A stretch of DNA of 64,000 nucleotides, taken from the NCBI RefSeq assembly GCF_026586625.1, contig NZ_JAODIW010000008.1, positions 713,757-777,756 of the forward strand, given 5' to 3'. This document shows positions 7,425 to 18,171 of this stretch, piece by piece (the first letter of the stretch is position 1; the number at the start of each line of letters is the position of its first letter). Below the pieces are notes generated by a model. The model was given only the letters and a program-made list of their open reading frames with translations, searched no databases and was not told where the DNA came from. This DNA is from Halobium salinum (lineage in GTDB: Archaea > Halobacteriota > Halobacteria > Halobacteriales > Haloferacaceae). The translations under genes were made by a program, and so were the position numbers.

Positions 7425-9128
7425 CTACCCTAGCCGCGCGTGTCGGTCGAACCCGCGAATCAGCGCCGACTCCTCGACGGTGAGGACGGTCGGTCGGCCG
7501 TGCGGGCAGTCGAACGGCCGCTCGCAGGCCGCGAGGCGGTCGCGGAGCGCCGTCGCCTCGGCCTCGCCGAGGGCGTCGCCGGCCTTCAGGGACGGGTGGC
7601 AGGCGAGGTCGGCGAGCAATTCCTCACGGCCGTCGTCCGGGTCGCCGCCGGCGTGAAGCGCCGCGACCGTCTCACGGAGCGCGTCGAGGTCGGCCACCCG
7701 GCCCAACGGAGCCGGCACCGACCGGACCCTGAAGGTCCCTCCTCCGAAGGGCGCCACGTCGAAGCCGAGTCCGGCGAGGGTCTCGCGCTCGGCCTCGACG
7801 GTGGCCGCCTCGCCCGGCGGGAAGGAGACGGTCTCGGGCGGGTCGAGGGGTCGGGTCGGGACCCCCTCTTCGGCGACCGCCGCCCGCAGGCGCTCGTAGT
7901 TCACCCGCTCGTGGGCGGCGTGCTGGTCGACGACGAGCAGGTCGTCGTCGGCCTCGAACAGGAGGTAGGTCCCCCGGAACTGCCCGACGTACGTCGCGCC
8001 GGCGAGCCGGGAGTCCGACTCCCCCTCGGCGGGAGCGAGCGAGGAGTCGAGGTCCATCGCCACGTCGCCGGCGCGCCGGAGGTCGGCCGTGGAGAGCGCG
8101 TCTCGCACCGCCCGCTCGACGACCCCCGCCACCGCGTCGGCGTCGGCGTGGGCCACCTCGCGCTTCGCCGGGTGGACGTTCACGTCCACCGTCTCGGGCG
8201 GCACGTCGAGACGGGCGACCGCGACCGGGTGGCGACCGTCCGGGAGGAGCGAGCCGTACCCGGAGTCGACGGCCCGCCGGACCGCGTCGTCGCGGACGAG
8301 TCGCCCGCCGACGGCGACGTGGATGTGCTCGCCCGAGGCGCGCGTCACGGAGGGGTAACAGAGCAGCCCCTCGACGCGGACCTCCCGCCGGCGGCCGTCG
8401 AGGTCGACTTCGGCTTCGGCCTCGAACGTCGTCGACCGCGAGGCGACCGTCCGGTCGTAGACGGCGAGTGCGGCGTCCACGTCCCCGCCGGAGCCGGGCG
8501 AGGCGAACGTCTCGCGGTCGTCGTGGGTGAGTCGAAAGCGCACGTCCGGCCGGACGAGCGCGTAGCCGGCGACGAGGTCGCTGACGCGGGCGAACTCCCG
8601 TTTCGGTCCGCCGAGGGACTTGCGGCGCGCGGGCCGGTCGGCGAACAGGTTCCGGACCTCGACGGTGGTGCCGGGGGCGCGGCCGGCGTCGGAGACGTCG
8701 GGGCCGTCGTCGCCGACGGCGAGGCGGGTCGCGGGTCCGTCTCCGTCGCCGCTCCCCGCCCCGTCGGCCGGCGCCGTCGTCAGCGTCAACTCGCCCGCCT
8801 CGGCGATGCTCGGCAGGGCCTCCCCGCGGAAGCCGAGCGTCCGAACCCCTCGGAGGTCGTCGTCGGCCCGGAGCTTACTCGTCGTGTGACGCTCGACGGC
8901 CAGACGTGCGTCTTCACGGGCCATTCCGTGCCCGTCGTCGGCGACACGAATCAGGTCGGTTCCGTCGCCGACGACGTCGACCTCGATTGATTCGGCGCCG
9001 GCGTCGAGGGCGTTCTCGACGAGTTCCTTGACGACCGCCGCGGGCCGGGTGACCACCTCGCCGGCGGCGATGCGCTCGACGGTCCGGTCGGGGAGGCGTT
9101 CGACTCCCCGACCACTCCCGTCGGTCAT
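7425..9128 (-). CDS. mutL: DNA mismatch repair protein MutL (first copy)
   Basis: 567 aa. The N-terminal GHKL ATPase carries [28 protein letters not shown] and [15 protein letters not shown]. The C-terminal region carries the endonuclease motif [12 protein letters not shown] plus the accessory zinc-site blocks [10 protein letters not shown] and CPHGRPT. So this is the nicking type of MutL, which generates the strand break after MutS finds a mismatch. Its ATG at 9126-9128 overlaps the TGA of mutS by 4 nt (ATGA), a clear sign of translational coupling. A second mutL lies at 34-36.5 kb. Confidence 0.95.
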   Translation of the reverse strand: MTDGSGRGVERLPDRTVERIAAGEVVTRPAAVVKELVENALDAGAESIEVDVVGDGTDLIRVADDGHGMAREDARLAVERHTTSKLRADDDLRGVRTLGFRGEALPSIAEAGELTLTTAPADGAGSGDGDGPATRLAVGDDGPDVSDAGRAPGTTVEVRNLFADRPARRKSLGGPKREFARVSDLVAGYALVRPDVRFRLTHDDRETFASPGSGGDVDAALAVYDRTVASRSTTFEAEAEVDLDGRRREVRVEGLLCYPSVTRASGEHIHVAVGGRLVRDDAVRRAVDSGYGSLLPDGRHPVAVARLDVPPETVDVNVHPAKREVAHADADAVAGVVERAVRDALSTADLRRAGDVAMDLDSSLAPAEGESDSRLAGATYVGQFRGTYLLFEADDDLLVVDQHAAHERVNYERLRAAVAEEGVPTRPLDPPETVSFPPGEAATVEAERETLAGLGFDVAPFGGGTFRVRSVPAPLGRVADLDALRETVAALHAGGDPDDGREELLADLACHPSLKAGDALGEAEATALRDRLAACERPFDCPHGRPTVLTVEESALIRGFDRHARLG

Positions 9129-11959
9129 CCCCCGTCCTCCGCTCCCTCCAGCCGCCGCTGGAGGTCGTGCAGGGCGTTCAGCGCCTCCAGCGGCGTCGTC
9201 CGGGCGAGGTCGAGGTCCGCGAGGTCCGCGAGCACGTCGGCGTCGACACCGTCGTCGGTCTCGGCTCCCTCAACCACCGGCTCGGTCTCGACGTGTGCGC
9301 CCCCGTTCGTCGCCGCCGCGTCGGCGAGCGTGCGCTGGCGGGAATCGGCGGCGGGTTGCCGCGAGGCGGCCTGGGTCTCGGTCGCTTCGTCCGCACCGTC
9401 TGCGCCGTTCACATCGTCCGCGCCGTCCCGTTCGGCGTCGACCAGCGCCCGGGACCGGGAGACGACGCGTTCGGGGACGCCGGCGAGTTCCGCCACCTCG
9501 ACGCCGTAGGAGGAGTCGGCAGCCCCCTCCCGGACCCGGTGGAGGAACGTCACCGACTCCCCGTCGCTCTCGGGGTCGCGGCTCGCCGCGAAGTGGAGGT
9601 TGAACACCGAGTCGAGGTCCTCGGCGAGGTCCGTCAGTTCGTGGTAGTGGGTGGCAAAGAGGGTGTAAGCGCCCACCGCCTCGGCGAGGAACTCGGTCGT
9701 CGCGCGGGCGATGGCGCGGCCGTCGGCGGTCGACGTCCCCCGGCCGACCTCGTCGAGGAGGACGAGCGACTCGTCGGTGGCGTCGTGGAGGATGTCCGTC
9801 AACTCGCTCATCTCCCGCATGAACGTCGACTGCCCGCCGGCGATGTCGTCGCTGGCGCCGACGCGGGTGAACACGCGGTCGAGTATCGGCAGTCGGGCCG
9901 CGTCGGCCGGGACGAACGAGCCGGCCTGTGCGAGCACGACGACGAGGGCGACCTGCCGCATGTACGTCGACTTTCCGCTCATGTTCGGTCCGGTGACGAC
10001 GGCGATTCGGCCGCGCTCGCCGTCCTCGCTATGTCGGCCCCCGAGCCGCGCGTCGTTGGGGACGAACTCGCGCCGGGTGCGCTCGACGACCGGGTGGCGA
10101 CCGTTCTCGATGTGGATTCCCTCGTCGTGGCTCCCGAACTCGGGGCAGACGTAGTCGTTGGCGACCGCGACGGCCGCGAACGACGCGAGCGCGTCGAGGT
10201 CGGCGACGGCGTCCGCGAGGCGCTGGATTCGGTCGGTCTCGGCGGCGACCCGCTCTCGCACCTCGACGAACAGGTCGTACTCCAGCGAGTCGGCGCGCTC
10301 CGCGGCGCCGAAGATTTCGTCCTCCCGTCGCTTCAGTTCGGGCGTGTAGAACCGCTCGGAGTTCTTCAGCGTCTGCCGGCGCGTGTAGTCGTCGGGCACC
10401 CGGTCGAGGTTCGGGTTCGTCACCTCGATGTAGTAGCCGTGGACCTGGTTGTGCCCGACCTCCAGCGAGTCGATGCCGGTCCGCTCCCGTTCGCTCGCTT
10501 CGAGGTCGGCGACCCACTGGCGACCCTCCCGTTCCGTGGCGCGGAGGTCGTCGAGGTCGGCGTCGAACCCCTCGCGGATGACCCCGCCCTCGGTCACCTC
10601 CATCGGCGGCTCCTCGGCGATAGCCGAGCGAAGCAGGTCGCGCACGTCGTCGAGGGTGTCGAGCGCGTCGAGGAGGTCGCAGAGGTGGTCGGACGCGACG
10701 TGGTCGGCGTCGTCGCCGACCGTGTCACTGCTTCCCTCCAAGGCCGCTCGCAGTTCGGGCACCGTGTCGAGCGTCGTCAACAGCGAGCGCAGGTCGCGGG
10801 CGTTCGCCCGGCCCCGCGAGACGCGGCCGACGAGGCGCTCCACGTCGTACACCTCGGCGAGCAGTTCGCGGAGACGTTCCCTGAGCAGGGAGCGCTCGAC
10901 GAGTTCGGCGACGGCGCCGTGGCGCGCCTCGATGCGCTCGCGGTCCAGCAGCGGGCGACGGAGCCAGGCGCGGAGCCGCCGCCGACCGGGCGCGCTCGCG
11001 GTGTCGTCGACCACGTCGACGAGCGGCCGGCCCCGCGAGTCGCCGCGGGTCTCGAACAGTTCGAGCGAGCGCAGTGCGGTGGCGTCGAGGCGGAGCGACT
11101 CGCGGGGGTCGTAGCGCGTGATTCGCGAGACGTACTCCAGTCGCTCGTCGCCCTGCGTGTACTCGGCGTAGGCGAGGACGGCGCCGCAGGCCCGGACTTC
11201 GACCTCGGCGTCGAGCACGGCGTCGGGCGAGGGGACGTACGCGCCGACGCGCTCGCGGGCGGCGTCGAAGCCGAAGGCGTCGGGGTCGTGGGCGCTCTCC
11301 ATCGCCGGAAGCGAGCGGTCGTCCGGGAGGTCGACACCGGGGCCGAGGAGGAGTTCGGCCGGCGCGAGTCGTTCCAGTTCTTCGACGCAGCGCTCGGCGT
11401 CGGGGAGGCTCGTGACGAGACACTCGCCGGTGGAGACGTCGACGGCGGCGAGGGCGTAGGGGCCATCGGCGTCGGAGGCGCCGCCGGCGCCGCCGGTCCC
11501 GACGTCGGAGCCGTCCCCCCGCGCCACGGCGGCGACGTAGTTCGCGTCGGCGGCGCCGAGGAGTTCGTCGTCGGTGAGCGTCCCGGGCGTGACGATACGG
11601 GTGACGGCGCGGTCGACCAACCCGGACGCTTCCTCGGCGTCCTCGACCTGGTCGGCGACGGCGACGCGGTAACCGGCGTCGAGCAGACGGTCGAGGTAGG
11701 AGGCGGCGTTGTCGATGGGGAGGCCGGCCATCGGATACGTCCCGGTGGAGTCCTCGCGCTTCGTGAGAGTCACCTCGCACGTACGAGCGACGACCTCGGC
11801 GGCCTCGCAGAACGCTTCGTAGAAGTCACCGACCTGAAAGAGGACGAGCGCGTCGTCGTAGCGCTCACAGAGCTCGTAGTACTGACTCAGCATCGGCGTG
11901 AGCTCGTCCCTGACCTCGGTCATCGACGGAGGCGGGCCGAGGGCGGATTCCGAGGGCAT
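9125..11959 (-). CDS. mutS: DNA mismatch repair protein MutS (first copy)
   Basis: 944 aa with the full MutS1 architecture. The mismatch-recognition motif GDFYEAF is near residue 44 (Phe46 and Glu48 correspond to the Phe-x-Glu wedge). Connector, lever and clamp domains follow, then a P-loop ATPase with GPNMSGKST (Walker A) and [14 protein letters not shown] (Walker B/signature). The C-terminus has a long Ala/Asp/Thr-rich linker before a final helix pair ([17 protein letters not shown]). Met13 (MTEVRDEL) is an alternative start. It is the first gene of a mutS-mutL pair transcribed on the minus strand from the 12-kb divergent promoter region. Confidence 0.96.
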   Translation of the reverse strand: MPSESALGPPPSMTEVRDELTPMLSQYYELCERYDDALVLFQVGDFYEAFCEAAEVVARTCEVTLTKREDSTGTYPMAGLPIDNAASYLDRLLDAGYRVAVADQVEDAEEASGLVDRAVTRIVTPGTLTDDELLGAADANYVAAVARGDGSDVGTGGAGGASDADGPYALAAVDVSTGECLVTSLPDAERCVEELERLAPAELLLGPGVDLPDDRSLPAMESAHDPDAFGFDAARERVGAYVPSPDAVLDAEVEVRACGAVLAYAEYTQGDERLEYVSRITRYDPRESLRLDATALRSLELFETRGDSRGRPLVDVVDDTASAPGRRRLRAWLRRPLLDRERIEARHGAVAELVERSLLRERLRELLAEVYDVERLVGRVSRGRANARDLRSLLTTLDTVPELRAALEGSSDTVGDDADHVASDHLCDLLDALDTLDDVRDLLRSAIAEEPPMEVTEGGVIREGFDADLDDLRATEREGRQWVADLEASERERTGIDSLEVGHNQVHGYYIEVTNPNLDRVPDDYTRRQTLKNSERFYTPELKRREDEIFGAAERADSLEYDLFVEVRERVAAETDRIQRLADAVADLDALASFAAVAVANDYVCPEFGSHDEGIHIENGRHPVVERTRREFVPNDARLGGRHSEDGERGRIAVVTGPNMSGKSTYMRQVALVVVLAQAGSFVPADAARLPILDRVFTRVGASDDIAGGQSTFMREMSELTDILHDATDESLVLLDEVGRGTSTADGRAIARATTEFLAEAVGAYTLFATHYHELTDLAEDLDSVFNLHFAASRDPESDGESVTFLHRVREGAADSSYGVEVAELAGVPERVVSRSRALVDAERDGADDVNGADGADEATETQAASRQPAADSRQRTLADAAATNGGAHVETEPVVEGAETDDGVDADVLADLADLDLARTTPLEALNALHDLQRRLEGAEDGG

Positions 11960-12264
11960 CGCGTTACCCTATCGGCGGCGACCGAGGGCCATGAGGGTTT
12001 GGGAGTCGGCCGACGGCGACTCGGTCGAGGTGCCGGCGACGACTCGGCCGAGGTGTCGGTGACGGCGGGAGCGGCTGACCACCGGGCGGCTCGCTCGTCG
12101 CCGGCCGAGCGCCCCCGTTGCGGCCGAACTGCCCACACCCGGCAGATATACGTGTATTCCGCCCTCAGGGAGGCCTGTGAACGACCTGCACGGACGTGTC
12201 GACCGCCAGGTAGCGACCCAAGACATTTGCCGCCGCCGACTGTGTCTCCGGCAGGTCCCCGAGA
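11960..12264. other. Divergent promoter region, mutS / moxR
   Basis: This 305-base gap separates divergently read mutS and the MoxR gene. No convincing coding frame is seen. The only A/T-rich island is AGATATACGTGTATT around 12142-12156, which could serve as a TATA element for either strand but lies more than 100 nt from both starts. The rest is GC-rich without obvious repeats. Confidence 0.4.
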
Positions 12265-13242
12265 ATGCCAATGAGTGACGGAGAAGCGACAGCCGTCCCC
12301 GACGCCGGCACCGACGGAGCGCTCCCGGTGGGGGAGGCCGCAGACCTGACGGACCGCATCACCGACAACGTCGAGCGCGTCATCGTCGGCCACCACGACG
12401 CCATCAAGCACATCGTCGTGACGATGCTCGCCCGGGGCCACCTCCTGCTGGAGGACGTGCCCGGGGTCGGCAAGACGATGCTCGCCCGAGCGATGGCCCG
12501 CTCGGTCGACTGCTCGTTCAAGCGCGTCCAGTTCACGCCGGACCTCCTTCCGGCGGACGTGACCGGTGTCAACGTGTTCAACCAGAAGAGCCGGGAGTTC
12601 GAGTTCCAGCCCGGCCCCGTCTTCGCGAACGTCGTCCTCGGCGACGAGATCAACCGCGCGCCGCCGAAGACCCAGTCCGCGCTCCTGGAGGCGATGGAGG
12701 AGAGCCAGGTGACCGTCGACGGCGAGACCCGTGCGCTCCCGAACCCCTTCACCGTCATCGCCACGCAGAACAACGTCGAGCAGTCCCGCACCTACGAACT
12801 GCCGATGGCCGAGACCGACCGTTTCACGAAGAAGCTCAAACTGGGCTACCCGACCGAGACCGACGAGACGGAGATGCTCGGACGGGTCGCCGGCTCTCAC
12901 CCCATCGAGTCGCTCGACCCCGTCGCGTCCGTCGAGGACCTCGTACGCGCCCGCGACACCGTCTCGAAAGTCGAAGTCTCCGAACCGGTCCGTGGGTACG
13001 TCACCCGACTCGCCGGCCACACCCGCGAGAACGCCGAACTCGGCGTGAGTCCCCGCGGCTCCATCGCCCTCGTGCGGACCGCACAGGCCCGTGCGGTGCT
13101 CGACGGCCGGGACTACGTCATCCCCGACGACGTGCAGGCCGAGGCGCGGACCGTCCTCGCACACCGGGTGGTTCCCGGCGGCGGGGCGCGGACCGGCCTC
13201 GACGTGGTCGAGGACGCACTCGACGCCGTCCCGGTGGAGTGA
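12265..13242 (+). CDS. MoxR-family AAA+ ATPase
   Basis: 325 aa. AAA core with Walker A in EDVPGVGKTML, Walker B in VVLGDEINRAPPKTQSALLE and sensor 1 in TVIATQNNVEQSRTYELP, then the small lid domain. MoxR ATPases act as chaperones that insert cofactors or remodel VWA/DUF58 partner complexes. It is followed by DUF58 (33-nt gap) and a transglutaminase-like membrane protein (overlapping), the widespread MoxR-DUF58-TgpA set. Met3 (MSDGEATAV) is an equally good start. Confidence 0.92.
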   Translation: MPMSDGEATAVPDAGTDGALPVGEAADLTDRITDNVERVIVGHHDAIKHIVVTMLARGHLLLEDVPGVGKTMLARAMARSVDCSFKRVQFTPDLLPADVTGVNVFNQKSREFEFQPGPVFANVVLGDEINRAPPKTQSALLEAMEESQVTVDGETRALPNPFTVIATQNNVEQSRTYELPMAETDRFTKKLKLGYPTETDETEMLGRVAGSHPIESLDPVASVEDLVRARDTVSKVEVSEPVRGYVTRLAGHTRENAELGVSPRGSIALVRTAQARAVLDGRDYVIPDDVQAEARTVLAHRVVPGGGARTGLDVVEDALDAVPVE

Positions 13243-13275
13243 GTCAGGGGGACCGAGAATGAGGGCCCTCCTCCC

Positions 13276-14304
13276 ATGAGACTCACCCGCCGCGGCGGCG
13301 GCGTGGTCGTCGTCGCCGCCGCCGGATTCGCGCTCGCCGGCCTCTTCGGCGCCCGCGCCATCAACGCCGTCGTCCTCCCCGCGGCGGTCGCGATGGCGGC
13401 CGCCTACCTCCAGCTGCGCACGTTCCCCGTCCCCGACCTCGCCCGCGACCTCCCACCGGACGACTTCGTCGGCGAGACCGCCACGGTCGAACTCCGCTTC
13501 GAGGGCGTCTCGCGCCCGTTCGCCGGCCGCGTGACCGACGAGCTGAGTGAGGGGCTCTCGGGTGACGCCGCCGGCGACGTCGCCGTCGGCGGCGACCCGT
13601 TCGTCTACGAGGTGACCTACGAACGGCGGGGCGTCCACACGCTCGGTCCGGCGACGGTCGTCGGCCGCGACGTGTTCGGCCTGCTCGAACGCGAGCTGCG
13701 CGTCCCGAACACCGACGAGCTACTCGCCTACCCGACCGTCTATCGGCTCGGCAGGGCCGCCCAGCACGAACTGCTCGGTCTGCGCGAGACCGAGCGCAGC
13801 GAAGAGCGCGACGAGTTCGACCGTCTGCGGGAGTACGACCGCGGCGACGCCCTACGCAACGTGAACTGGAAGGCGAGCGCGAAGCGCGACGAACTCGTCG
13901 TCACCGAGTTCGCCGCCGCCGCGGACGTGTCGGCGGTCACCGTCGCCGCGAGCGCGAGCGCCGAGGGCGCGGACCGGATGGCCGAGGCGGCCGCCAGCGT
14001 CACCCTCGCGCTGCTCGACGTGGACGTGCCGGTCCGGCTCGTTCTACCCACCGAGACCGTCGAGGTCGAGTCCGGCGTGACCGGCCGGCGTCGCCTGCTC
14101 GAGGCGTGTGCGTTGACGACCGCCGGGAGCGCGGCCGACGCCGACGCCGACATCGTCCTGCGGGCGACGGGCGACGGCGTGACGGTCGCCGTCGACGGGC
14201 TGGAACACGACTTCGACGGGCTCCGGGTCGGGTCGGGACCGCGGAGTCGCCCGATTGCCGAGGACGGGAGCCGGCCGGACGACCACGAGGAGGTGGCGGT
14301 GTGA
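13276..14304 (+). CDS. DUF58 domain membrane protein
   Basis: 342 aa. Two N-terminal membrane helices (VVVVAAAGFALAGLFGA and AVVLPAAVAMAAAYLQL) are followed by a beta-rich exposed region and the DUF58 signature RLREYDRGDALRNVNWKASA (about 184-205), which adopts a VWA-like fold. It is the usual partner of MoxR ATPases. The C-terminal 40 residues form a charged tail. The gene ends with GTGA shared with the GTG start of the next gene. Confidence 0.9.
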   Translation: MRLTRRGGGVVVVAAAGFALAGLFGARAINAVVLPAAVAMAAAYLQLRTFPVPDLARDLPPDDFVGETATVELRFEGVSRPFAGRVTDELSEGLSGDAAGDVAVGGDPFVYEVTYERRGVHTLGPATVVGRDVFGLLERELRVPNTDELLAYPTVYRLGRAAQHELLGLRETERSEERDEFDRLREYDRGDALRNVNWKASAKRDELVVTEFAAAADVSAVTVAASASAEGADRMAEAAASVTLALLDVDVPVRLVLPTETVEVESGVTGRRRLLEACALTTAGSAADADADIVLRATGDGVTVAVDGLEHDFDGLRVGSGPRSRPIAEDGSRPDDHEEVAV

Positions 14305-16592
14305 GCGAATCCGGCCCGAGCGACGTGCAGTCCGCACGCGAGGCCGCCAGCCGCTACGTCGGCCTGCGCGACCCGGCGCTCGTCGGCGCCCTCCTGCTGA
14401 CGCTCTCGTACGTGAGCGTCCTGTATCACGTCACGGACGTGGTCGGCGGCAGTCGCGACTTCGCGCTCGCCGTCGGCGGGGCGTTCCTGCTGGCGACCGT
14501 CCTCGGACGGTTCCTGCGGCTCCGAACGGCGGTGCTCGTCACGGCCGTCCTCGTCGCCGGTGGGGCCGCCGTCTACTACTTCGCGGTGCCCGAAAGCAAC
14601 CGGGCGCTGTTCACGACGGCGCGCGTCGTCGACGACACCGTCGCCCTGCTGACGGGGCTCTCCGTGCTCAGACTCGCGAAGGCAGGGGTGTGGGCGCTCG
14701 CGATGGCCCCCGGCCCCGTCTTCCTCTCCTGGTACCTCGCCCTCCGCGGGCGCTACGTCGGGAGCGTGCTCGTCGGCGGCGCCGCGCTCGCCTTCTTCGT
14801 CCTGACGGGCGACGCGGGGGTGCTGGTGACGCTCGTCGGCGTCGTCGGCGCCGCGGCCGCGGTCGGCCTCGGGACGCTCGGCGAGGTCGGCGCCGTCTCC
14901 GCCCAGTGGGACACCCTCGCCGTCGTCGTGGCGGCGATGGTGCTCCTCTCGGCGACGCTGACGGTCGTCCCCGGCGGCGCCGCCCAGCCCCTGCTCGCGG
15001 ACCGCGGGGCGCCGACGATGCAGGGGAACCTCGTCGGGAGCGCCGCCAGCACCGACAGCGTCACGGTCCAAGGCTCGATTCGACTCTCCCCGGAAGTGCA
15101 GTTCACGATGGAGAGCGAGGAGGGCCACTACTGGGGCGTCGCGGCGTACGACCGCTACACCGGTAGTACCAGCGGCGGGACGTGGGTCCGGACCGGCGAG
15201 GCCGAGCCGTACGACGGCCGGTTGGGCGGACCGCCGGGCGACGCCCGAGAGGTCGAACAGACCGTCACGGCGCGCAGCCGCATGAACGCCCTCCCCTCCG
15301 CGTGGCGGCCGGTCGCCGTCGACGACTCGGTCTCCTCGGCTACCGAAGTGACCGGTCAGGGGTACCTTCGACCGACGGGCACCGTCCGGACGAACCAGAG
15401 CATCTCGGTGGTGAGCGAGGTCCCCGAGTACACCCAGCGTGAGCTCAGGGAAGCCGACGGCGACGACTACCCGGCGAGGGTGAGCGAGGCGTACCTGCAG
15501 CTCCCCGAGAGCACCTCCGAGCGCGTCCGGCAGCGGACCGCCGAGGTGACCGCCGACGAGGAGACGGCCTACGACAAGGCCGTCGCCATCGAGCGCTACC
15601 TCGAGTCGAACAAGCAGTACTCGCTCACCGTCGACAAGCCCGACGGGGACGTCGCCGACGCGTTCCTCTTCGAGATGGAGTCGGGCTACTGCGTCTACTA
15701 CGCGAGCACCATGGTCGTGATGCTCCGCACGCAGGGCATCCCGGCACGGTTCGTGACGGGGTACACCTCCGGCCAGCAGGTCGAGAACGGGGAGTACGTC
15801 GTCCGCGGACTGGACTCCCACGCGTGGGTGCAGGTGTACTTCCCCGACGTCGGCTGGGTGAACTTCGACCCGACGCCGTCCGGACCGCGGGAGTCGAGCG
15901 AGAACGCCCGCGTCGAGGAGGCCCGGCAGAACGGGAACCCGAACGTCGACGTCGACGGCTCCGAGCAGACGACGACGGCGACGACGGTGGCGCCCGACTC
16001 GCCCGAGACGAACACGACGACGACGGCGACGACCACGACCGAGGCGGACGGCAACGCTACCAACGGGACGGACAGCAACGCTCCGCGCGGCCCGAGCGAC
16101 GAGATCGTCGGTCAGGAGCCCGGGGTCGGCGGCAACGTCACGACGGCCGACGAGGGCATCGGCGGTAGTCTTCCCTCGATACCCTGGCCGCCGACCCGCG
16201 AACAGGTCGGCATCGGGTTGGCGCTGCTCGTCGGCCTGGTGGCTGGCGGCCGCCGATTCGGCGCGTTCACGGGGACCTACCGAACGCTCTGGCTCTACCG
16301 CCACGGCGCCCGGACCGAGCCACGGGCGGACATCGAGCGGGCCTACACCCGTCTCGAACACCTGCTCTCGCGGGAGTACCGCGACAGACGCCCCGGGGAG
16401 ACGCCGCGTTCGTACCTCCAGTCGCTCGGCAACGTCGGACTGGACGACCGGGCCGTCGAGGTCGGTCGACTGTACGAGCGAGCCCACTACGGCGCGACGG
16501 TCGACCGGGCGGACGCCGACCGGGCGGTCCGGACGGTGAACGAACTGGTGTGGGAGCGGACGCCGCTCGTCGGTCGTCTCCTGCGGAACTGA
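14301..16592 (+). CDS. TgpA-like transglutaminase membrane protein
   Basis: 763 aa. The GTG start at 14301 overlaps the DUF58 stop by 4 nt, giving VSESGPSDVQ as N-terminus. About seven membrane helices occupy residues 25-235. An extracellular transglutaminase-like core follows, with the catalytic Cys in SGYCVYYASTMVVMLRTQ (near 464), His in LDSHAWVQVYF (near 507) and Asp in WVNFDPTPSG. A Thr/Asn-rich, probably glycosylated linker, one more membrane helix (GIGLALLVGLVAGG) and a cytoplasmic DUF4129-like tail complete it. With MoxR and DUF58 it forms a conserved operon of unclear substrate, probably acting on cell-surface proteins. Confidence 0.9.
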   Translation: MSESGPSDVQSAREAASRYVGLRDPALVGALLLTLSYVSVLYHVTDVVGGSRDFALAVGGAFLLATVLGRFLRLRTAVLVTAVLVAGGAAVYYFAVPESNRALFTTARVVDDTVALLTGLSVLRLAKAGVWALAMAPGPVFLSWYLALRGRYVGSVLVGGAALAFFVLTGDAGVLVTLVGVVGAAAAVGLGTLGEVGAVSAQWDTLAVVVAAMVLLSATLTVVPGGAAQPLLADRGAPTMQGNLVGSAASTDSVTVQGSIRLSPEVQFTMESEEGHYWGVAAYDRYTGSTSGGTWVRTGEAEPYDGRLGGPPGDAREVEQTVTARSRMNALPSAWRPVAVDDSVSSATEVTGQGYLRPTGTVRTNQSISVVSEVPEYTQRELREADGDDYPARVSEAYLQLPESTSERVRQRTAEVTADEETAYDKAVAIERYLESNKQYSLTVDKPDGDVADAFLFEMESGYCVYYASTMVVMLRTQGIPARFVTGYTSGQQVENGEYVVRGLDSHAWVQVYFPDVGWVNFDPTPSGPRESSENARVEEARQNGNPNVDVDGSEQTTTATTVAPDSPETNTTTTATTTTEADGNATNGTDSNAPRGPSDEIVGQEPGVGGNVTTADEGIGGSLPSIPWPPTREQVGIGLALLVGLVAGGRRFGAFTGTYRTLWLYRHGARTEPRADIERAYTRLEHLLSREYRDRRPGETPRSYLQSLGNVGLDDRAVEVGRLYERAHYGATVDRADADRAVRTVNELVWERTPLVGRLLRN

Positions 16593-16712
16593 GCGCGACC
16601 ACGACGTGCCGTTCGGCGTCGACGGTCGGGACCGCTGTGCGAACCGACCACCCCAGTCCGGTCGCTCGAACCCGCCGACTGAACGCGGGACCGACCCGTG
16701 TTCCCGACACTG

Positions 16713-16720
16713 TTTAATAT
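16713..16720 (+). promoter_or_regulatory. TATA box of the eIF1 gene
   Basis: TTTAATAT is centred 29 nt before the ATG at 16746, the ideal archaeal distance for a leaderless mRNA. Confidence 0.6.
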
Positions 16721-16733
16721 CCGTATCGTGTAG

Positions 16734-17039
<306 letters not shown>

Positions 17040-17083
17040 TCGTGGTCGGCACCTGACTTCCGCGCGTCGAGCGCGTCACGCGA

Positions 17084-17090
17084 CTTTTTA
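17084..17090 (+). terminator. T-rich terminator after the eIF1 gene
   Basis: CTTTTTA lies in an otherwise GC-rich convergent gap and follows the weakly self-complementary CGCGCGTCGAGCGCGTCACGCG region. Poly-T tracts are the normal archaeal intrinsic termination signal. Confidence 0.4.
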
Positions 17091-17156
17091 TCGGACGGTC
17101 GAATCGAGGAGCCACTGCGTCGCCGGTCGACTCCCCGCGTCCGGCGGAGAGCGCGG

Positions 17157-17528
17157 TCAGAACGGCGCGTCCGGCCCCTCGTCGGCGTCGGCCGCCGCCG
17201 GTTCGGCGGCCTCGATTTCGCCGCCCCACGCCTCCAGCCCGCCCGCCATGCTCTCGACGAGCGCGTCGGCGGTCCCCTCGTAGGACTTGATGAGCCGCGC
17301 GGCCTGCTGGCTGGCCTGCCCGTGCGGACAGACCGTGACGATGCGCTCTGCCCCTTCGAGCGAGGCGATGCGGTCCGCGAGCTGGTCGAACGGGACGTTC
17401 TCGCTACCCGGGATGTGACCCCGGTCGAAGGCGGGCTTCGAGCGGATGTCGACCACTCGAATCCCTTCGCCGTTCGCGTCGAGTCGCTCCGCGACCTCCT
17501 CGGGGGAGACTTCGCCGTCCATGCGCAT
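17157..17528 (-). CDS. Rhodanese-domain protein
   Basis: 123 aa from Met at 17528 (MRMDGEVSPEEVAERL); the open frame continues far upstream but overlaps the Nudix gene and loses protein character there. It is a single rhodanese domain: VVDIRSKPAFDRGHIPGSEN is the CH2A region and VTVCPHGQASQQAARL holds the active-site Cys loop (CPHGQAS). Single-domain rhodaneses move sulfur or act in thiol redox reactions. An Ala/Glu/Asp tail follows. It lies downstream of the Nudix gene, with 58 bases between. Confidence 0.85.
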   Translation of the reverse strand: MRMDGEVSPEEVAERLDANGEGIRVVDIRSKPAFDRGHIPGSENVPFDQLADRIASLEGAERIVTVCPHGQASQQAARLIKSYEGTADALVESMAGGLEAWGGEIEAAEPAAADADEGPDAPF

Positions 17529-17586
17529 CCGTACCGCCTCACGGCCGATAAGCCCCTCGGAGGCGGACGCCGTTCGGACGCTCGGA

Positions 17587-18171
17587 CTACAACAGCCCTT
17601 CCGCGTCGGCGAGCAGGACCCCCTCGACGGTCGCGTCGTTGGTCGGCGTCTCGCGGGCGGTCGAGACGGCGTCCTCGACGGGGACGGCCTCGGGGGTGAG
17701 GAACTCGTTGTCGTCGAGGTTCGCCTCGACCGGCTCCAGCCCGTCGGCGTAGACGAACGCGCGCTTGTGGCGGAGCAGGCCGGTCGTGCACCACACCTCC
17801 TGGAGGAGCGTCGTACTCGACGGCTCGAAACCGGTCTCCTCGGCGAGTTCGCGGGCCGCCGCCGTCGTGTAGGACTCCCCGGCGTCGACGATACCGGCCG
17901 GAAGTTCGAGTTGGGTCTCGCGGATGGTGGGGCGGTACTGCTCGACGAACAGCAGGTCGTCGCCGGCGCGGGCGACGACGACGACCGCCGTGGCGAGCTC
18001 CGCCCAGTAGTAGCGCTTCGTCGAGCCGTCGGGCTGTTCGACCTCGTCGTACCCGCCGACGAACCAGCCGGTCTCGTACTCGGTCTCCGATTCGAGGACC
18101 GGCCACTCCGGGTCGGAGAGCGATTCGTGACGGCGACCGTCGTCGGGATGTGAAGGGTCGTGACCGGGCAT
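17587..18171 (-). CDS. Nudix hydrolase (ADP-ribose pyrophosphatase-like)
   Basis: 194 aa. The Nudix box GIVDAGESYTTAAARELAEE with following TGFEP fits Gx5Ex7REUxEExGU exactly, so metal binding and catalysis should be intact. Preceding strands VVVVARAGDDLLFVEQYRP and the ETQLELPAG turn resemble ADP-ribose/NDP-sugar pyrophosphatases (NudF type), but substrate specificity cannot be read from motifs alone. The start at 18171 gives a polar 30-residue leader (MPGHDPSHPDDGRRHESL). It is the upstream gene of a Nudix-rhodanese pair. Confidence 0.88.
   Translation of the reverse strand: MPGHDPSHPDDGRRHESLSDPEWPVLESETEYETGWFVGGYDEVEQPDGSTKRYYWAELATAVVVVARAGDDLLFVEQYRPTIRETQLELPAGIVDAGESYTTAAARELAEETGFEPSSTTLLQEVWCTTGLLRHKRAFVYADGLEPVEANLDDNEFLTPEAVPVEDAVSTARETPTNDATVEGVLLADAEGLL

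Noticed and set aside
8576..8590. GCTGACGCGGGCG inside mutL as another hairpin-repeat copy
   Set aside because: It lacks the left flank and the self-complementary core, and it lies within conserved coding sequence.
9167..12274. A 1035-codon open frame on the plus strand opposite mutS
   Set aside because: It is a mirror of the GC-rich mutS frame: rich in Arg, Gly, Val and Ala, without domains, while the minus strand encodes a clear MutS.
16586..16640. ACTGAGCGC at the end of the transglutaminase gene as a seventh repeat unit
   Set aside because: The left flank matches by chance at the stop codon, but no GCTGACGCGG right flank or strong hairpin follows.
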